From Corynebacterium tapiri (GTDB lineage: Bacteria > Actinomycetota > Actinomycetes > Mycobacteriales > Mycobacteriaceae), in NCBI RefSeq assembly GCF_006334925.1, contig NZ_VDHJ01000010.1, positions 1 to 64,000 on the forward strand: a DNA stretch of 64,000 nucleotides, written 5' to 3'. The notes under the pieces are model-generated. The model worked only from the letters and a program-made list of their open reading frames with translations, made no database searches and had not been told where the DNA came from. Each line of letters begins with the position of its first letter. Positions within the stretch are counted from its first letter, which is position 1. The position numbers and the translations under genes are program-made. Positions 7,814 to 17,099 of the stretch are shown here, in pieces.

Positions 7814-8275
7814 ATGGCATCGAACGTTTCCCGGAGCGGAAAGACGCTGTTTACTCTCGTGGGAGCCATCGTGGCGCTGACCTCGATGGCGATCTTGGGC
7901 ACGGACGTGACCGGGACGCTAGGACAACAGTCACCGGACCACAAGCACGAGGACAAGACCCGCCCGGGCTCTATCCAAACCTGCCCGTTGGACACGCTCC
8001 CCCGGGAGACTTCCGAGACGGCCAAGGACATCAACGCGGGTGGCCCCTACGATTTCCCTGGTGAAGACGACTCGCACTTTGGTAACTACGAGGGAGTCCT
8101 GCCCAAACAGGATTCCAACTACTACCGCGAGTACACGGTGGAAACGCCTGGATTGAACCATCGCGGTGAGCGCCGAATTGTCACTGGTGGTGGAACGGAA
8201 ACAGATCCGGAGGTGTGGTACTACACCGACGACCACTACGAGTCCTTCTGCGAGATCCCCGACGCAGAAAAGTAA
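7814..8275 (+). CDS. secreted guanyl-specific ribonuclease, barnase/RNase Sa type
   Basis: 153 residues. Residues 10-35 form a signal peptide or anchor (TLFTLVGAIVALTSMAILG). The rest matches microbial N1/T1 ribonucleases: LPRETSETAKDINAGGPYDFP, YYREYTVETPG and RRIVTG. Catalytic residues corresponding to RNase Sa Glu54, Arg69 and His85 are visible as Glu106, Arg121 and His141 (DDHYESF). Cys57 and Cys146 could form the disulfide known in RNase Sa. It would cleave RNA after guanine outside the cell. No barstar-like inhibitor is next to it; dgt follows, convergent, after three bases. No clear ribosome binding site precedes the ATG. Confidence 0.85.
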   Translation: MASNVSRSGKTLFTLVGAIVALTSMAILGTDVTGTLGQQSPDHKHEDKTRPGSIQTCPLDTLPRETSETAKDINAGGPYDFPGEDDSHFGNYEGVLPKQDSNYYREYTVETPGLNHRGERRIVTGGGTETDPEVWYYTDDHYESFCEIPDAEK

Positions 8276-8278
8276 CTG

Positions 8279-9589
8279 TTAGATGTAACGCGCCAACCCG
8301 GCCGCCCGCTGGGCTATGCGCTCCAGGCGCGATTCCGTCATAGACGCCATGAAGTCCACGATCACGCGCTCGCGCTGGGAGTTCGTCTCGGCTTCCTCCC
8401 ACCACGCGCGGAACATGGGATCCAGCCCGCCCGCGCCGGCCGCCTGCAGATAATCGTAAACCCGATAGATGCGCTCGCGCTGGCGGTCCTGGCGGGCCTT
8501 ATGCGCCGGGTCGTCCATGACGTAGAGCACGGCGATGGTTTTCAGCAAGGTGACCTCGTTGGCCACAGTCTCAGGCAACACCAGCTGCCCGTGATAGCGG
8601 CCCAGCTGACCGGATGCCCCGTCCAACGTCGCGCTCACGCATGCACCAACAAAACGGCCCACCAGCTCTGAGGTCAATTTCTTCAGAGCGGTGTATCCGC
8701 GCAGGGAATAGTCAAAGTCAGCAGCTGCAGCCACGGTGGGCAGCTCGCGCAGGCGCGCGGCGGCGTCGATAAGCCCATCCACCGACCCGCCGAAGGCCAC
8801 CACACCCTTCTCCGCCAAAGACGCCAGCTCCACCAGATCCCACAGCACGTCCAGCCGGACGCGCCCGGAAACGATGCCGTCCTCCACGTCGTGCACCGAG
8901 TAGGCGATGTCATCGGAGACATCCATGGCCTGCGCCTCCATTGGTGGGCGCAGGTCAGTGTGCCCCTCGCGCGCCCACGCCAAAATCTCGGCGTCCTCGT
9001 CGTAGGCCGAGTACTTGCGGTTCACCGAGCCATCCGCGTTGGTGCGCGTAACCGGGTACTTGCAGGCCGCGTCCAAGGCTGCCCGGGTGAGATTCAGCCC
9101 TACCGACTGCCCGTTCTCATCAACCACCTTGGGCTCGAGCCTAGACAGAATGCGCAGAGTCTGGGCGTTGCCCTCGAACCCGCCGCAATCCTGAGCCACC
9201 TCGTTGAGCGCGACCTCACCGTTGTGCCCATAGGGCGGATGGCCCAGGTCGTGTGTCAGCCCAGCCATCTCGCACAGATCCGCATCCAGCCCGAGGCCCG
9301 TACCGATCCCGCGCGCTATCTGGGCAACTTCCAGCGAGTGGGTCAGCCGAGTTCGCGGAGTATCGCCATCGCGCGGTCCTACTACTTGCGTTTTGTCAGC
9401 CAAACGTCGCAACGCAGCGCTATGCAGCACACGCGCACGGTCCCGAGCGAATGCCCCGCGATCCTCGTCCGCGTCCGAGCGCGGCCCCAGCGTGCTGCTC
9501 TTCGGGGCCTCCAGCACTCTGCGCTGGCTGTCGTGATCGGAGTACGGGTACACGGTCTGCTTATCCTTTAAGAGTCCGGAGATGGTCAT
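8279..9589 (-). CDS. dgt: deoxyguanosinetriphosphate triphosphohydrolase-like protein
   Basis: 436 residues from the ATG reading MTISGLLKDKQTVYPYSDHD. The frame stays open upstream, but that part lies inside the preceding ydcF-like gene and lacks family similarity. HD-domain dNTPase: RVLHSAALRRLADKTQV, then HSLEVAQIARG, GLTHDLGHPPYGHNGE (the HD metal-binding pair) and VSDDIAYSVHDVEDG with a further metal-ligand Asp. It hydrolyses dNTPs to deoxynucleosides and triphosphate, limiting dNTP pools. It overlaps the ydcF-like gene by 29 bases and precedes dnaG in the same direction, an arrangement seen in other corynebacteria. Confidence 0.93.
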   Translation of the reverse strand: MTISGLLKDKQTVYPYSDHDSQRRVLEAPKSSTLGPRSDADEDRGAFARDRARVLHSAALRRLADKTQVVGPRDGDTPRTRLTHSLEVAQIARGIGTGLGLDADLCEMAGLTHDLGHPPYGHNGEVALNEVAQDCGGFEGNAQTLRILSRLEPKVVDENGQSVGLNLTRAALDAACKYPVTRTNADGSVNRKYSAYDEDAEILAWAREGHTDLRPPMEAQAMDVSDDIAYSVHDVEDGIVSGRVRLDVLWDLVELASLAEKGVVAFGGSVDGLIDAAARLRELPTVAAAADFDYSLRGYTALKKLTSELVGRFVGACVSATLDGASGQLGRYHGQLVLPETVANEVTLLKTIAVLYVMDDPAHKARQDRQRERIYRVYDYLQAAGAGGLDPMFRAWWEEAETNSQRERVIVDFMASMTESRLERIAQRAAGLARYI

Positions 9590-10211
9590 GCCGGGCGCGC
9601 CGGGAGGGTCGCAGGCGCGACTCGATGTTTCGCAACAATTCCTCCACCCTATCGGCAGCACCATTGCCCCACCTGGCGGACACGTCGGCGACCAGCAAGC
9701 CTCCACACTCGTGGGCCAGGGTTCGAAACCAGGATTTGCGGGGAAAGCGACTCGGACAACCTGGCGCCGGTGAACCAATCGCCTGCAGCCCCTCCTGTTG
9801 CGCCAGAATCTCGGTGCGCAATACGTGATGAGGATCAGTCACCACCACCGTCCGCCCCGGTTGCTGCAGATAGAGAGCCTTCAGCGACGCTCGGGAGTCG
9901 TTGCCCTCTGGCAGCGCGGTGATGCGTTGCTTTTCGACGCCCCGGGCAACCAGAAACTTGCGGCCCACCTCAGCCTCTGTGAAGCGATCACCCGGCAGGT
10001 TAGCTCCCAGTGTGTACACGTGCGCATCTGGGAACCGAGAAGCAAGGTCGGCGACGTGCTCGAGGCGGGCAGCAAATTGTGGGGAAGGCCGGCCGTCGTA
10101 CTGCGCAGTGCCCATCACCGCCAGCGAATCCACCTCGGCGGTGAGGCGACGGCGCCGCCGTGCAGTAGCCAGTATGCGCAATGGGTAGGCAGGAGGAAAG
10201 AACACGCGCAT
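9561..10211 (-). CDS. YdcF/SanA-like protein (DUF218)
   Basis: 216 residues. The segments SLAVMGTAQYDGRPSPQFAARL, YTLGANLPGDRFTEAEVGRKFL, EGNDSRASLKALYL and TVVVTDPHHVLRTEILAQ follow the YdcF pattern, with glycine near the first strand, Glu in the helix, and DP-H-R. YdcF proteins bind AdoMet or act in envelope biogenesis in enterobacteria; the role here is unknown. A hydrophobic N-terminus is suggested but weak. It heads a pair with dgt, whose start overlaps its end. Confidence 0.82.
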   Translation of the reverse strand: MRVFFPPAYPLRILATARRRRRLTAEVDSLAVMGTAQYDGRPSPQFAARLEHVADLASRFPDAHVYTLGANLPGDRFTEAEVGRKFLVARGVEKQRITALPEGNDSRASLKALYLQQPGRTVVVTDPHHVLRTEILAQQEGLQAIGSPAPGCPSRFPRKSWFRTLAHECGGLLVADVSARWGNGAADRVEELLRNIESRLRPSRRARHDHLRTLKG

Positions 10212-10242
10212 AGTCTAGGGCCCGCTAGGTACAGTTACCGGT

Positions 10243-12264
10243 ATGAATCTCGTGCGCCGCGTCCCTGTCGCCCTCTCCGGCAGCCTTGCCGCCGCCGGAC
10301 TCATCGCCCTAGCCTCGCCGGTCTCGCTGCCGACCGCAGCAGCGGATATTCCCGCCACCGTTCTCGCCCAGCCGAGCACGCAATTGAGGCAGCCCGTCAC
10401 GGATGAGGCCGGCGTGCTGACCCCCGGCGATGAAGAGCGCATCAGGGAGGCGATCTCGCAACTGCAGCGAGAGAAGCAACTGACCCTGCGCGTGGTGTAC
10501 CTCGATGACTTTGGATCCCTTTCTCCGCAGCAGTACGCCAAGCAGGCCGTGCAGGCTAGCGGAGGAGGCAACACCGGCGTGCTGGCGATTGCACCGCAGG
10601 CACGCCAGTACGGGCTGTACGGCGGACAGCGTTGGTTCAGTTCCCAGCTCGATGCCTTCGACCAGGGTGCGCTCGAGGCCCTGAGCCAGGAGCAATGGGC
10701 ACAGGCTCCGATCAACGGAGTGGACGCCGTGATCTCAGGTGGGACCAGTTCTGCTCCCGCCGGTGGTGGCAACGCCGGGGACAACGCAGCCTGGCTGGGT
10801 GCGGGCGCTGCTGGATTAGCCGCGGTCGGCGGCGGAACCTGGCTGTACTCGCGTCGCCAGAGGAACAAGCGATCGGCTGCTCAGCTCGAGCGTTCCCGGG
10901 AGCTTGATCCCGCAGATACCCGTTCCATCATGTCGCTGGATCTGGCCACACTGCGCACGCGCTCGGAGGAGACTCTGGTGGCGACGGATGAATCGGTGCG
11001 TAAGGCCCAGGAAGAACTGAATCTGGCCGCGGCGGAGTTCGGCCCGGAGCGCACTCGCCCGTTCCTCAAGGCAGTCAATACCGCGAACCACGCACTGCAG
11101 AACGCCTACCAGATCCAAGCACAGCTACGAGACTCCATCCCCGAGACGGAATCTCAGCAGCAGGCGATGCACACCGACATCATCTCCTCCTGCGGCCAGG
11201 CCCAGCAGGCTTTGGACGAACAATCCCAACACTTTGCTGAGCTGCGCAATCTGCTCATCAATGCCGAATCCACCTTGGATAAGCTCACCCAGCGCGTTGT
11301 GGACCTGCGTGCGCGGCAGGCACCGGCAGCTGAGATGTTGGCTCAATTGCGAGAGCGTTACGACGCGCATGTGCTCAGTAGCATCAACGAGAACGACCAG
11401 CTCGCCGCCGAGGCTTTGGACAAGGCCGACCAGCTCCTGGATGAGGCCCGCCAGCTGGAGCAACGCCCGGCTGGCCAGCAGGGTGCGCTGGTTGACGTCA
11501 TCACCGACGCCGAGCGCGCAGTCAGCCTCAGCGATGATCTGCTGGCTGGTATTGAACATGCGGACCGCAACATCTCCGACGCACGGGCGGTCCTGCCCCA
11601 GCTCATCGAAGAGGTGGAGCAAGAGATCGCCGAGGCTCGTCAGCTCACGCAACGCGACGCTCCATTGGACACGAGCGCTCTGCAGAAGGTCGCCGACGAG
11701 GCTGTCTCCGTACTGGAGCAGGCGCGCCAAGATGCCGAGGTCGATCCCCTGACTGCCCACGCCAACCTGATGCACATCGACTCTGAGCTTGATGAGCAGC
11801 TAGATTCCGCGCGCGACACCGTGCAGACGCACGAGCGCCAGCTCGCCATCGTCGACCAGCAGCTCGCCGCGGCAGCAGCCCAGATTCAAGGCGCTGAGGA
11901 CCTCATCGCCTCCCGCGGCCGTCTCATTGGTTCCGCTGCGCGCACCCACCTGGCAGAGGCCAAGAACCTGTTCGCCCAGGCGCAGCATCTGCGGCGCAGT
12001 GATCCCCGAGGAGCTGCAAGCGCGGCTCGTGGCGCAGCCGTCGCTGCCCGACGCGCCGCGGATGCGGCCAACGACGATCTGCAGCGCTACCGCAATCAAA
12101 CGATGCGCAGCCAGGGAAGCGACATGATTACCGGTATGGTCATCGGCTCGCTGCTGAGCGGTGGCGGCCGCGGCGGATTCGGTGGTGGATTCGGTGGCGG
12201 CTTTGGGGGTGGCGGCTTCAGTGGGGGCGGCGGAGGCGGCGGCTTCCGCGGAGGCTCCTTCTAG
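10243..12264 (+). CDS. TPM-domain membrane protein with long coiled coil and Gly-rich tail
   Basis: 673 residues. The signal peptide (1-34) is followed by a TPM domain (about 45-160: VTDEAGVLTPGDEERIREAI, LRVVYLDDF, GNTGVLAIAPQARQYGLYGG), an external fold named for its roles in thylakoids and phosphatases and found in many bacterial envelope proteins. One membrane segment follows at about 186-204 (AAWLGAGAAGLAAVGGGTWL). Some 400 residues of Gln/Glu/Ala-rich coiled coil then face the cytoplasm. The tail is RGGFGGGFGGGFGGGGFSGG-like and ends in GGSF. The full layout is conserved in corynebacteria and mycobacteria, possibly for envelope or division, but no function is proven. Its stop shares CTAG with the next gene. 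Confidence 0.85.
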   Translation: MNLVRRVPVALSGSLAAAGLIALASPVSLPTAAADIPATVLAQPSTQLRQPVTDEAGVLTPGDEERIREAISQLQREKQLTLRVVYLDDFGSLSPQQYAKQAVQASGGGNTGVLAIAPQARQYGLYGGQRWFSSQLDAFDQGALEALSQEQWAQAPINGVDAVISGGTSSAPAGGGNAGDNAAWLGAGAAGLAAVGGGTWLYSRRQRNKRSAAQLERSRELDPADTRSIMSLDLATLRTRSEETLVATDESVRKAQEELNLAAAEFGPERTRPFLKAVNTANHALQNAYQIQAQLRDSIPETESQQQAMHTDIISSCGQAQQALDEQSQHFAELRNLLINAESTLDKLTQRVVDLRARQAPAAEMLAQLRERYDAHVLSSINENDQLAAEALDKADQLLDEARQLEQRPAGQQGALVDVITDAERAVSLSDDLLAGIEHADRNISDARAVLPQLIEEVEQEIAEARQLTQRDAPLDTSALQKVADEAVSVLEQARQDAEVDPLTAHANLMHIDSELDEQLDSARDTVQTHERQLAIVDQQLAAAAAQIQGAEDLIASRGRLIGSAARTHLAEAKNLFAQAQHLRRSDPRGAASAARGAAVAARRAADAANDDLQRYRNQTMRSQGSDMITGMVIGSLLSGGGRGGFGGGFGGGFGGGGFSGGGGGGGFRGGSF

Positions 12265-12725
12265 CTATTCCGTCCGCCCATGCGGGTGGGTGTCGGGGGT
12301 GCGTCGATTAGCGCGCATCCCCAGGTAAGAAAGGCGACGTCGGCCACGGGGACGTCGTCAAACGCGGGGCCGGGTTCGACGACCACAGTGCCGCCGAATT
12401 GCGAGGAGACGGTAGCGACGAGCTCCGCGCCTGCGGTGCGGATTTCCCGCACCCGGTGAAAGGTACTTGGCCGGTCTAGGCGGTAGGGCCGCTCCGCACA
12501 CTGCGCCGACAGTCGCTTGACCGTGAATCCATCTTGGCGGATGAATCCATAAGCGCCCGAAGACGACGTTGCCCGCATGCGAAACTTCCGGGAGGACGTC
12601 GAGCGCTCCAACAGAAACCTGGTGGATCCCAGGACCAAGACGTCGGCGCTCACGTGCGCAATGGAGCGCCCGGCGGAGTCGCTGAGCTCGCCGGATCGCC
12701 ACCGCCACTCACCGCCTTTTGCCAT
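12261..12725 (-). CDS. conserved hypothetical protein
   Basis: 154 residues, start ATG (MAKGGEWRWRSGELSDSAGRSIAHV). It has alternating short strands (GFTVKRLSAQ, ELVATVSSQFGGTVVVEPG) and no signal peptide, membrane segment or recognised domain. It follows the 168-residue gene after 4 bases in the same direction, and both may belong to one small beta-rich family: each has a stretch that could report scramblase-like or tubby-like strands, but I cannot support that. It is likely co-transcribed with glyS. Function unknown. Confidence 0.6.
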   Translation of the reverse strand: MAKGGEWRWRSGELSDSAGRSIAHVSADVLVLGSTRFLLERSTSSRKFRMRATSSSGAYGFIRQDGFTVKRLSAQCAERPYRLDRPSTFHRVREIRTAGAELVATVSSQFGGTVVVEPGPAFDDVPVADVAFLTWGCALIDAPPTPTRMGGRNS

Positions 12726-12729
12726 CGAA

Positions 12730-13236
12730 CTACACCAAGAACGCGATGACCGCGACGACGCTAAAGAAAGCCAAGCTCAGAATCAGTGCCAGGCTGCTGC
12801 GGGTGAGCTGAGCCTCCAAGATCAGGCGAGCAAACCAGCTCAGTCCAGCTGTTTCCTCGGGACTAACCTCGACGTCCCCGTCGAATTCCACGATGGGAGA
12901 GACAGTTCCGCGACGAGCTCCCGTGAACTGTCCCACCTTGCTCCCCGTCGCGTCTTCGATAACCCAGTCCTTGCCGGCCTCGTTGACAAAGACGAATTCT
13001 CGGCCATCCAGGGATGCCTCGAGCCGGTCCCGTCCTTTAAGACTGCCAGGCAGGTGAAACACCCGAGCATCGGACAGGCTTGCCCGAGCCCCCTTGGTGG
13101 GGCTCGTAGACAGCGACCAGGTTTCCTCACCAACTACTGCCCGGTCCGCGGAGAATTCACCGAGGACCTGGGGCCCACCATCGATCAGAATCGTGGTGGC
13201 GCCGTCTTTGCCGCGCTTGGTCTGGGTGTAGTGCAC
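12730..13236 (-). CDS. conserved hypothetical protein with C-terminal membrane anchor
   Basis: 168 residues from a GTG that overlaps the glyS stop (TAGTG). A TTG six bases earlier is the alternative. Beta-rich body (TTILIDGGPQVLGEFSADR, GREFVFVNEAGKDWVIEDATGSKVGQF) is followed by one membrane segment at the end (LALILSLAFFSVVAVIAFLV), so it is probably tail-anchored with the body in the cytoplasm. The body resembles the short-strand pattern of the next gene. No function is known to me. Coupled to glyS by position. Confidence 0.62.
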   Translation of the reverse strand: MHYTQTKRGKDGATTILIDGGPQVLGEFSADRAVVGEETWSLSTSPTKGARASLSDARVFHLPGSLKGRDRLEASLDGREFVFVNEAGKDWVIEDATGSKVGQFTGARRGTVSPIVEFDGDVEVSPEETAGLSWFARLILEAQLTRSSLALILSLAFFSVVAVIAFLV

Positions 13237-14618
13237 TAGCAACCAATCAGTCGAGCAGCCAGGTAGGACTCCAGGTCAGCCAGAGCCACGCGCTCCTGCT
13301 CCATGGTGTCGCGCTCGCGCACGGTCACCGCGTTGTCTTCCAAGGAATCGAAGTCGAAAGTCACGCAGAACGGAGTGCCGATCTCATCCTGGCGGCGGTA
13401 GCGACGACCGATGGCACCGGAGGTGTCGTAATCCACGTTCCAGTGCTTGCGCAGCTGCTGTGCCAGGTCGCTGGCCGGGCCGGAGAGCTCGGGCTTCTTG
13501 GACAGCGGAAGCACTGCCACCTTCACCGGTGCGAGGCGACGATCCAGCTTGAGCACTACGCGCTTGTCCACGCCACCCTTGGCGTTCGGAGCCTCATCCT
13601 CGTGGTAGGCGTCGATAAGGAAGGCCATCATTGCGCGACCCAGGCCGGCGGCTGGCTCGATGCAGTACGGAATCCAGCGCTCGCCGGACTCCTGGTCGAA
13701 GTAGCTCAGGTCCTCGCCCGATCCCTCAGCGTGCACGCGCAGGTCGTAATCGGTGCGGTTAGCCACACCCTCCAGCTCTCCCCACTTGGAACCGGTGAAA
13801 CCGAAGGCGTACTCCACATCCACGGTGCGCTTGGAGTAGTGCGAGAGCTTCTCCTGCGGGTGCTCGTAAAGACGCAGGTTCTCCGGCTTGATGCCCAGGT
13901 CGATGTACCACTGGTGGCGGTTATCGATCCAGTACTGGTGCCACTCTTCGTCCTCACCTGGCTTGACAAAGAACTCCATCTCCATCTGCTCAAACTCGCG
14001 GGTGCGGAAGATGAAGTTGCCCGGTGTGATCTCGTTACGGAAGGACTTACCCGTGTTGGCAATGCCAAACGGAGGCTTCATGCGCGCGGAGGTCATCACG
14101 TTCTTGAAGTTCACAAAGATGCCCTGGGCGGTCTCTGGGCGCAGGTAGTGCAGACCCTCCTCATCGTCGACCGCGCCCAGGTAGGTCTTCATCAGACCGG
14201 AGAATTCCTTAGGTTCAGTCCACTTACCCGGCTGGCCAGTCTCCGGATCGTTGATGTCTGCCAGACCGTTTGCCGGCGGGTGGCCGTGCTTCTCCTCGTA
14301 CGCCTCCAGGAGGTGGTCCGCACGGTAGCGCTTGTGGGTATGCAGTGACTCCACGAGCGGGTCGGTGAACACCTCGACGTGGCCGGAAGACACCCACACC
14401 TGGCGGGGCTGGATCACGGAGGTGTCCACACCCACAACGTCGGGGCGGCTGGTGACCATGTGGCGCCACCATTGGCGCTTCAGGTTTTCCTTGAGCTCCA
14501 CGCCGAGCGGGCCGTAGTCCCATGCAGAGCGGGTACCGCCGTAAATCTCACCGGCGGGATAAACCAACCCTCGACGCTTGCAAAGGTTAACGACGGAATC
14601 GATCGTGGACGCGGCCAT
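13236..14618 (-). CDS. glyS: glycyl-tRNA synthetase, dimeric (eukaryote-like) type
   Basis: 460 residues, a normal length for the alpha2 class II enzyme found in actinobacteria. It charges tRNA-Gly. Motif 1 and the substrate region begin at [22 protein letters not shown], motif 2 is [21 protein letters not shown], and motif 3 is near [16 protein letters not shown]. The anticodon-binding domain follows ([15 protein letters not shown] onward). ATG is preceded by GAGGAG at 12 bases. The upstream region is shared with the divergent arsR/zur genes. Confidence 0.97.
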   Translation of the reverse strand: MAASTIDSVVNLCKRRGLVYPAGEIYGGTRSAWDYGPLGVELKENLKRQWWRHMVTSRPDVVGVDTSVIQPRQVWVSSGHVEVFTDPLVESLHTHKRYRADHLLEAYEEKHGHPPANGLADINDPETGQPGKWTEPKEFSGLMKTYLGAVDDEEGLHYLRPETAQGIFVNFKNVMTSARMKPPFGIANTGKSFRNEITPGNFIFRTREFEQMEMEFFVKPGEDEEWHQYWIDNRHQWYIDLGIKPENLRLYEHPQEKLSHYSKRTVDVEYAFGFTGSKWGELEGVANRTDYDLRVHAEGSGEDLSYFDQESGERWIPYCIEPAAGLGRAMMAFLIDAYHEDEAPNAKGGVDKRVVLKLDRRLAPVKVAVLPLSKKPELSGPASDLAQQLRKHWNVDYDTSGAIGRRYRRQDEIGTPFCVTFDFDSLEDNAVTVRERDTMEQERVALADLESYLAARLIGC

Positions 14619-14990
14619 GATGTAAACGAGCTCCTCGTAATGGTGATGAAGTCGGGGCTAGAAACTTTAGGCGCGGACAGCGACTCACGTGGCCGCTGCA
14701 AGCGCAGTGCTCCCTATCCTAACCCGTAGCGCAGACTGGGCGGTGCACCACCAGCACCAACATGATCCATAGAGCCTTTCTTATTATTTCAAAAAGTCAA
14801 TAAACGATTGCTAATGGAAATGGAAATAAGTAATTTGCCGCCTTTGTAGTATGCTTTAGCGCTAACCCCGCTCGGGGGATATCCAGAAGTTTCCGCTTCT
14901 TACCCCGTAGAGCGCGCCCTTGAACGGTGGACGTCACCCCGCACGTCACACGTCGTTCGCGCGAACGCAGCATGAAGGAAGGAAACGGGG
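14619..14990. promoter_or_regulatory. divergent control region glyS / arsR-zur
   Basis: About 370 bases with no gene, including an AT-rich block (14780-14850) unlike its GC-rich surroundings. Near the arsR end is a perfect 14-base palindrome, CGTTCGCGCGAACG (14954-14967), 23 bases before the ATG. It is a candidate operator for the ArsR-type regulator or for Zur. I see no T-box and no confident Zur box. On the minus strand TTAGGAT near 14716 could be a glyS -10. Confidence 0.45.
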
Positions 14991-15470
14991 ATGGATAGGC
15001 CACAGGAATCCCGACAATTAATTGTGAGCGCTGAACACGTTTTCAGCGCCCTGGATTCTCCGCAGCGCCTCCATATCCTGACCCTTCTTCGTCAGCGCGA
15101 CCACGTTGTCCACGAATTGGTCTCCGCCCTCGGCGTCTCTCAGCCACTGGTGAGCCAGCACCTCCGAGTGCTCAAGCGCAGCGGCCTGGTCACTTCGGCC
15201 CGCGCCGGCCGCGAGGCGATCTATCACCTCGTCTTCCCCGAGGTGGGGGCGCTTATCGACGCCGCGTCCAGCCTCGGAGACCTCATTCTCAGCGGACAAA
15301 CTCCCCTCGCCGAAAGTTCCCCTTCCGCAACAGTAACCCCGATCAATAAGCACGCCACAGCTACCGCGTCCGGCAAGGCTGCGATCACAGGAAGAATGGG
15401 CAACCCGGAAATGGATATGCCCGGGCTTGTCCCCTCCATGCCTCGCCCTTCCAAGCCAGGTTCCCAGTAG
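14991..15470 (+). CDS. ArsR/SmtB-family metal-responsive regulator
   Basis: 159 residues. Winged helix: SPQRLHILTLLRQRDHVVHELV, recognition helix SQPLVSQHLRVLKRSGLVTSAR and wing GREAIYHLVFPEVGALIDA. A disordered tail of about 55 residues (PSATVTPINKHATATAS...) extends past the family's usual end. It is followed by zur, the arrangement of the mycobacterial smtB-furB and the corynebacterial zinc operon. It probably senses zinc and derepresses its own operon. Metal ligands are not obvious, since no cysteine is present and histidine is scarce. A strong ribosome binding site (GAAGGAAGGAAA) precedes the ATG. Confidence 0.85.
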   Translation: MDRPQESRQLIVSAEHVFSALDSPQRLHILTLLRQRDHVVHELVSALGVSQPLVSQHLRVLKRSGLVTSARAGREAIYHLVFPEVGALIDAASSLGDLILSGQTPLAESSPSATVTPINKHATATASGKAAITGRMGNPEMDMPGLVPSMPRPSKPGSQ

Positions 15471-15597
15471 TCCCCGTAACGTCCCGCCGGCTCCGAACGC
15501 TTTAACTTTTTAGGGACTGCCAAGCGTTTTCGTTTCGTTTTCGGTAAGATTCCTTTGTCAACCCGTCAACATCTACCGGCAAGGAGCACGGGACGTT

Positions 15598-16017
15598 ATG
15601 ACTGCGCTCAATTCCAACACCCCAAAGGTTGGTGTTCGTAACACCCGCCAGCGCACGGCTGTTGTCGACCTGCTCAATGAGTTGGATAACTTCGCTTCCG
15701 CCAAGGACATCCACCGCGAGTTGGATAACCGGGACGCGAAGGTCGGCCTCACCACGGTCTATCGCACCTTGCAATCACTTGCGGATATCGACGCAGTTGA
15801 TGTGCTCCACATGGCATCTGGTGAGTCGCTGTACCGCGCCTGCCGTACCGACTCGCACCACCACCACTTGGTGTGCACCCAGTGCGGAACGACGGTAGAG
15901 ATCGACGGTGGCCCCGTTGAGGCGTGGGCGAAGAAGGTTGCTGAGGAACACGACTTCGACCTCACCGGTCACGATGCCGAAATCTACGGCACCTGCAGCA
16001 AATGCTCGAAGGCCTAG
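15598..16017 (+). CDS. zur: zinc uptake regulator Zur (Fur family)
   Basis: 139 residues. An N-terminal winged helix (RNTRQRTAVVDLLNELDNFASAKDIHRELD, VGLTTVYRTLQSLADIDAVDVL) is followed by a dimerisation and metal domain with SHHHHLVCTQCG, then the second pair GTCSKCSKA. The two CxxC pairs form the structural zinc site, and the HHHH cluster belongs to the regulatory site. Zur with zinc represses zinc uptake genes. A TAAGAT about 48 bases upstream of the ATG could give it a promoter of its own besides that of arsR. Its TAG shares CTAG with the convergent exporter gene's stop. Confidence 0.93.
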   Translation: MTALNSNTPKVGVRNTRQRTAVVDLLNELDNFASAKDIHRELDNRDAKVGLTTVYRTLQSLADIDAVDVLHMASGESLYRACRTDSHHHHLVCTQCGTTVEIDGGPVEAWAKKVAEEHDFDLTGHDAEIYGTCSKCSKA

Positions 16018-17099
16018 GCGACGATCGCCCCAAACAAGGTGCCCAGGGCGTAGGTCACCCCGGCTGCTCCTAGCCCAATAACCAACTGCCGCAACGCACG
16101 CGGCAACGGTGCACGCCCGGAGAGCAACCCGGTGATCGATCCTGTGCACATCAACGCCACGGCCACCATCACCAGGGCGATCACCGCCCCCACCGTGGGG
16201 CTAGCTCCCAGCAAGAAGGGAATGACTGGGATGAATGCGCCCACGGCAAATGCTCCAAAAGAGCTCACCGCAGCCTCGACGGCTCCACCCGTGGGCTCTG
16301 CGCTTTCGCCGTGATCCATGACCTCCTGGGCTGACCCCTCGCGCTCGTAGGTGGCAAAGGCCTCCGCCGCTCGCTCATCTGCTTCTTGGGCGTTCATTCC
16401 GCGAGCTCGATACACCAGAGCCAGCTCATTGGCGTTGACATCCACGCTCTCGAGGAGCCGGTGTGCTGAGGGGTGCGGGGTGGAGGCGTCGATAAGCTCC
16501 CCCTGACTGCGCACCGAGACGTACTCCCCCGCTGCCATTGACAAGGCACCCGCGAGCAACCCGGAGATGCCGGTCAGCAGAACGGCTTGGGAGCTCATAC
16601 CAGTGCCCAACACTCCGAGCACCAGCGCGAGGTTTGATACCAAGCCGTCGTTAGCGCCGAACACGGCCGCGCGGAATCCACCTGACATGCGCTCGCGCCC
16701 GCTGGCGGCGAGACCACGCACCACCTCGGCGTGGAGTCGCTCGTCGGCGGCAATGGCATCGGGAGCGTCGTCGTCATCCACGTAGGGAGTGCGCGTCTCA
16801 GCGGTCTGCATCAGTGCGAGCACGAACACGGAGCCGAAGTGGCGAGCCATGAATCCCAGCACACGTGTGCCCAGGTCGGGCTGGCGCGGCATCCCCTCGA
16901 ATTCCCCGAGCCGCTGGCGCCAGTACATTTCGTGGCGTGATTCGGCTTCTGCCAAACGCATGAGGATCTCTCGCTCAGAACCGGTGCGCTTGCGCGCGAG
17001 CTCACGATAAACCGCGGCCTCCGCACGCTCGTTGGCAAGATACCTGCGCCAGCGGTTGATTTGGGAGCGTGTCAGCTCCCGCTCCATCGACTCACTCAC
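16014..17099 (-). CDS. ferritin-like VIT1/CCC1 transporter (MbfA type)
   Basis: 361 residues. The N-terminal half (about 8-130) is a ferritin/rubrerythrin-like four-helix domain with metal-binding Glu/His ([36 protein letters not shown]). The C-terminal half is a VIT1/CCC1 membrane domain: [40 protein letters not shown] and four or five membrane segments. Fusions of this type, MbfA in rhizobia, export ferrous iron; plant VIT1 moves iron or manganese. Here metal export is expected but the metal is unproven. It overlaps uppS by 4 bases and ends on zur in a tail-to-tail way. Confidence 0.87.
   Translation of the reverse strand: MSESMERELTRSQINRWRRYLANERAEAAVYRELARKRTGSEREILMRLAEAESRHEMYWRQRLGEFEGMPRQPDLGTRVLGFMARHFGSVFVLALMQTAETRTPYVDDDDAPDAIAADERLHAEVVRGLAASGRERMSGGFRAAVFGANDGLVSNLALVLGVLGTGMSSQAVLLTGISGLLAGALSMAAGEYVSVRSQGELIDASTPHPSAHRLLESVDVNANELALVYRARGMNAQEADERAAEAFATYEREGSAQEVMDHGESAEPTGGAVEAAVSSFGAFAVGAFIPVIPFLLGASPTVGAVIALVMVAVALMCTGSITGLLSGRAPLPRALRQLVIGLGAAGVTYALGTLFGAIVA

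Noticed and set aside
13443-14348. 301-codon plus-strand frame opposite glyS
   Set aside because: It mirrors the glyS codons. The translated sequence is low-complexity in Leu, His and Val with no domain.
14619-14990. T-box riboswitch upstream of glyS
   Set aside because: No T-box conserved sequence or specifier loop can be seen.
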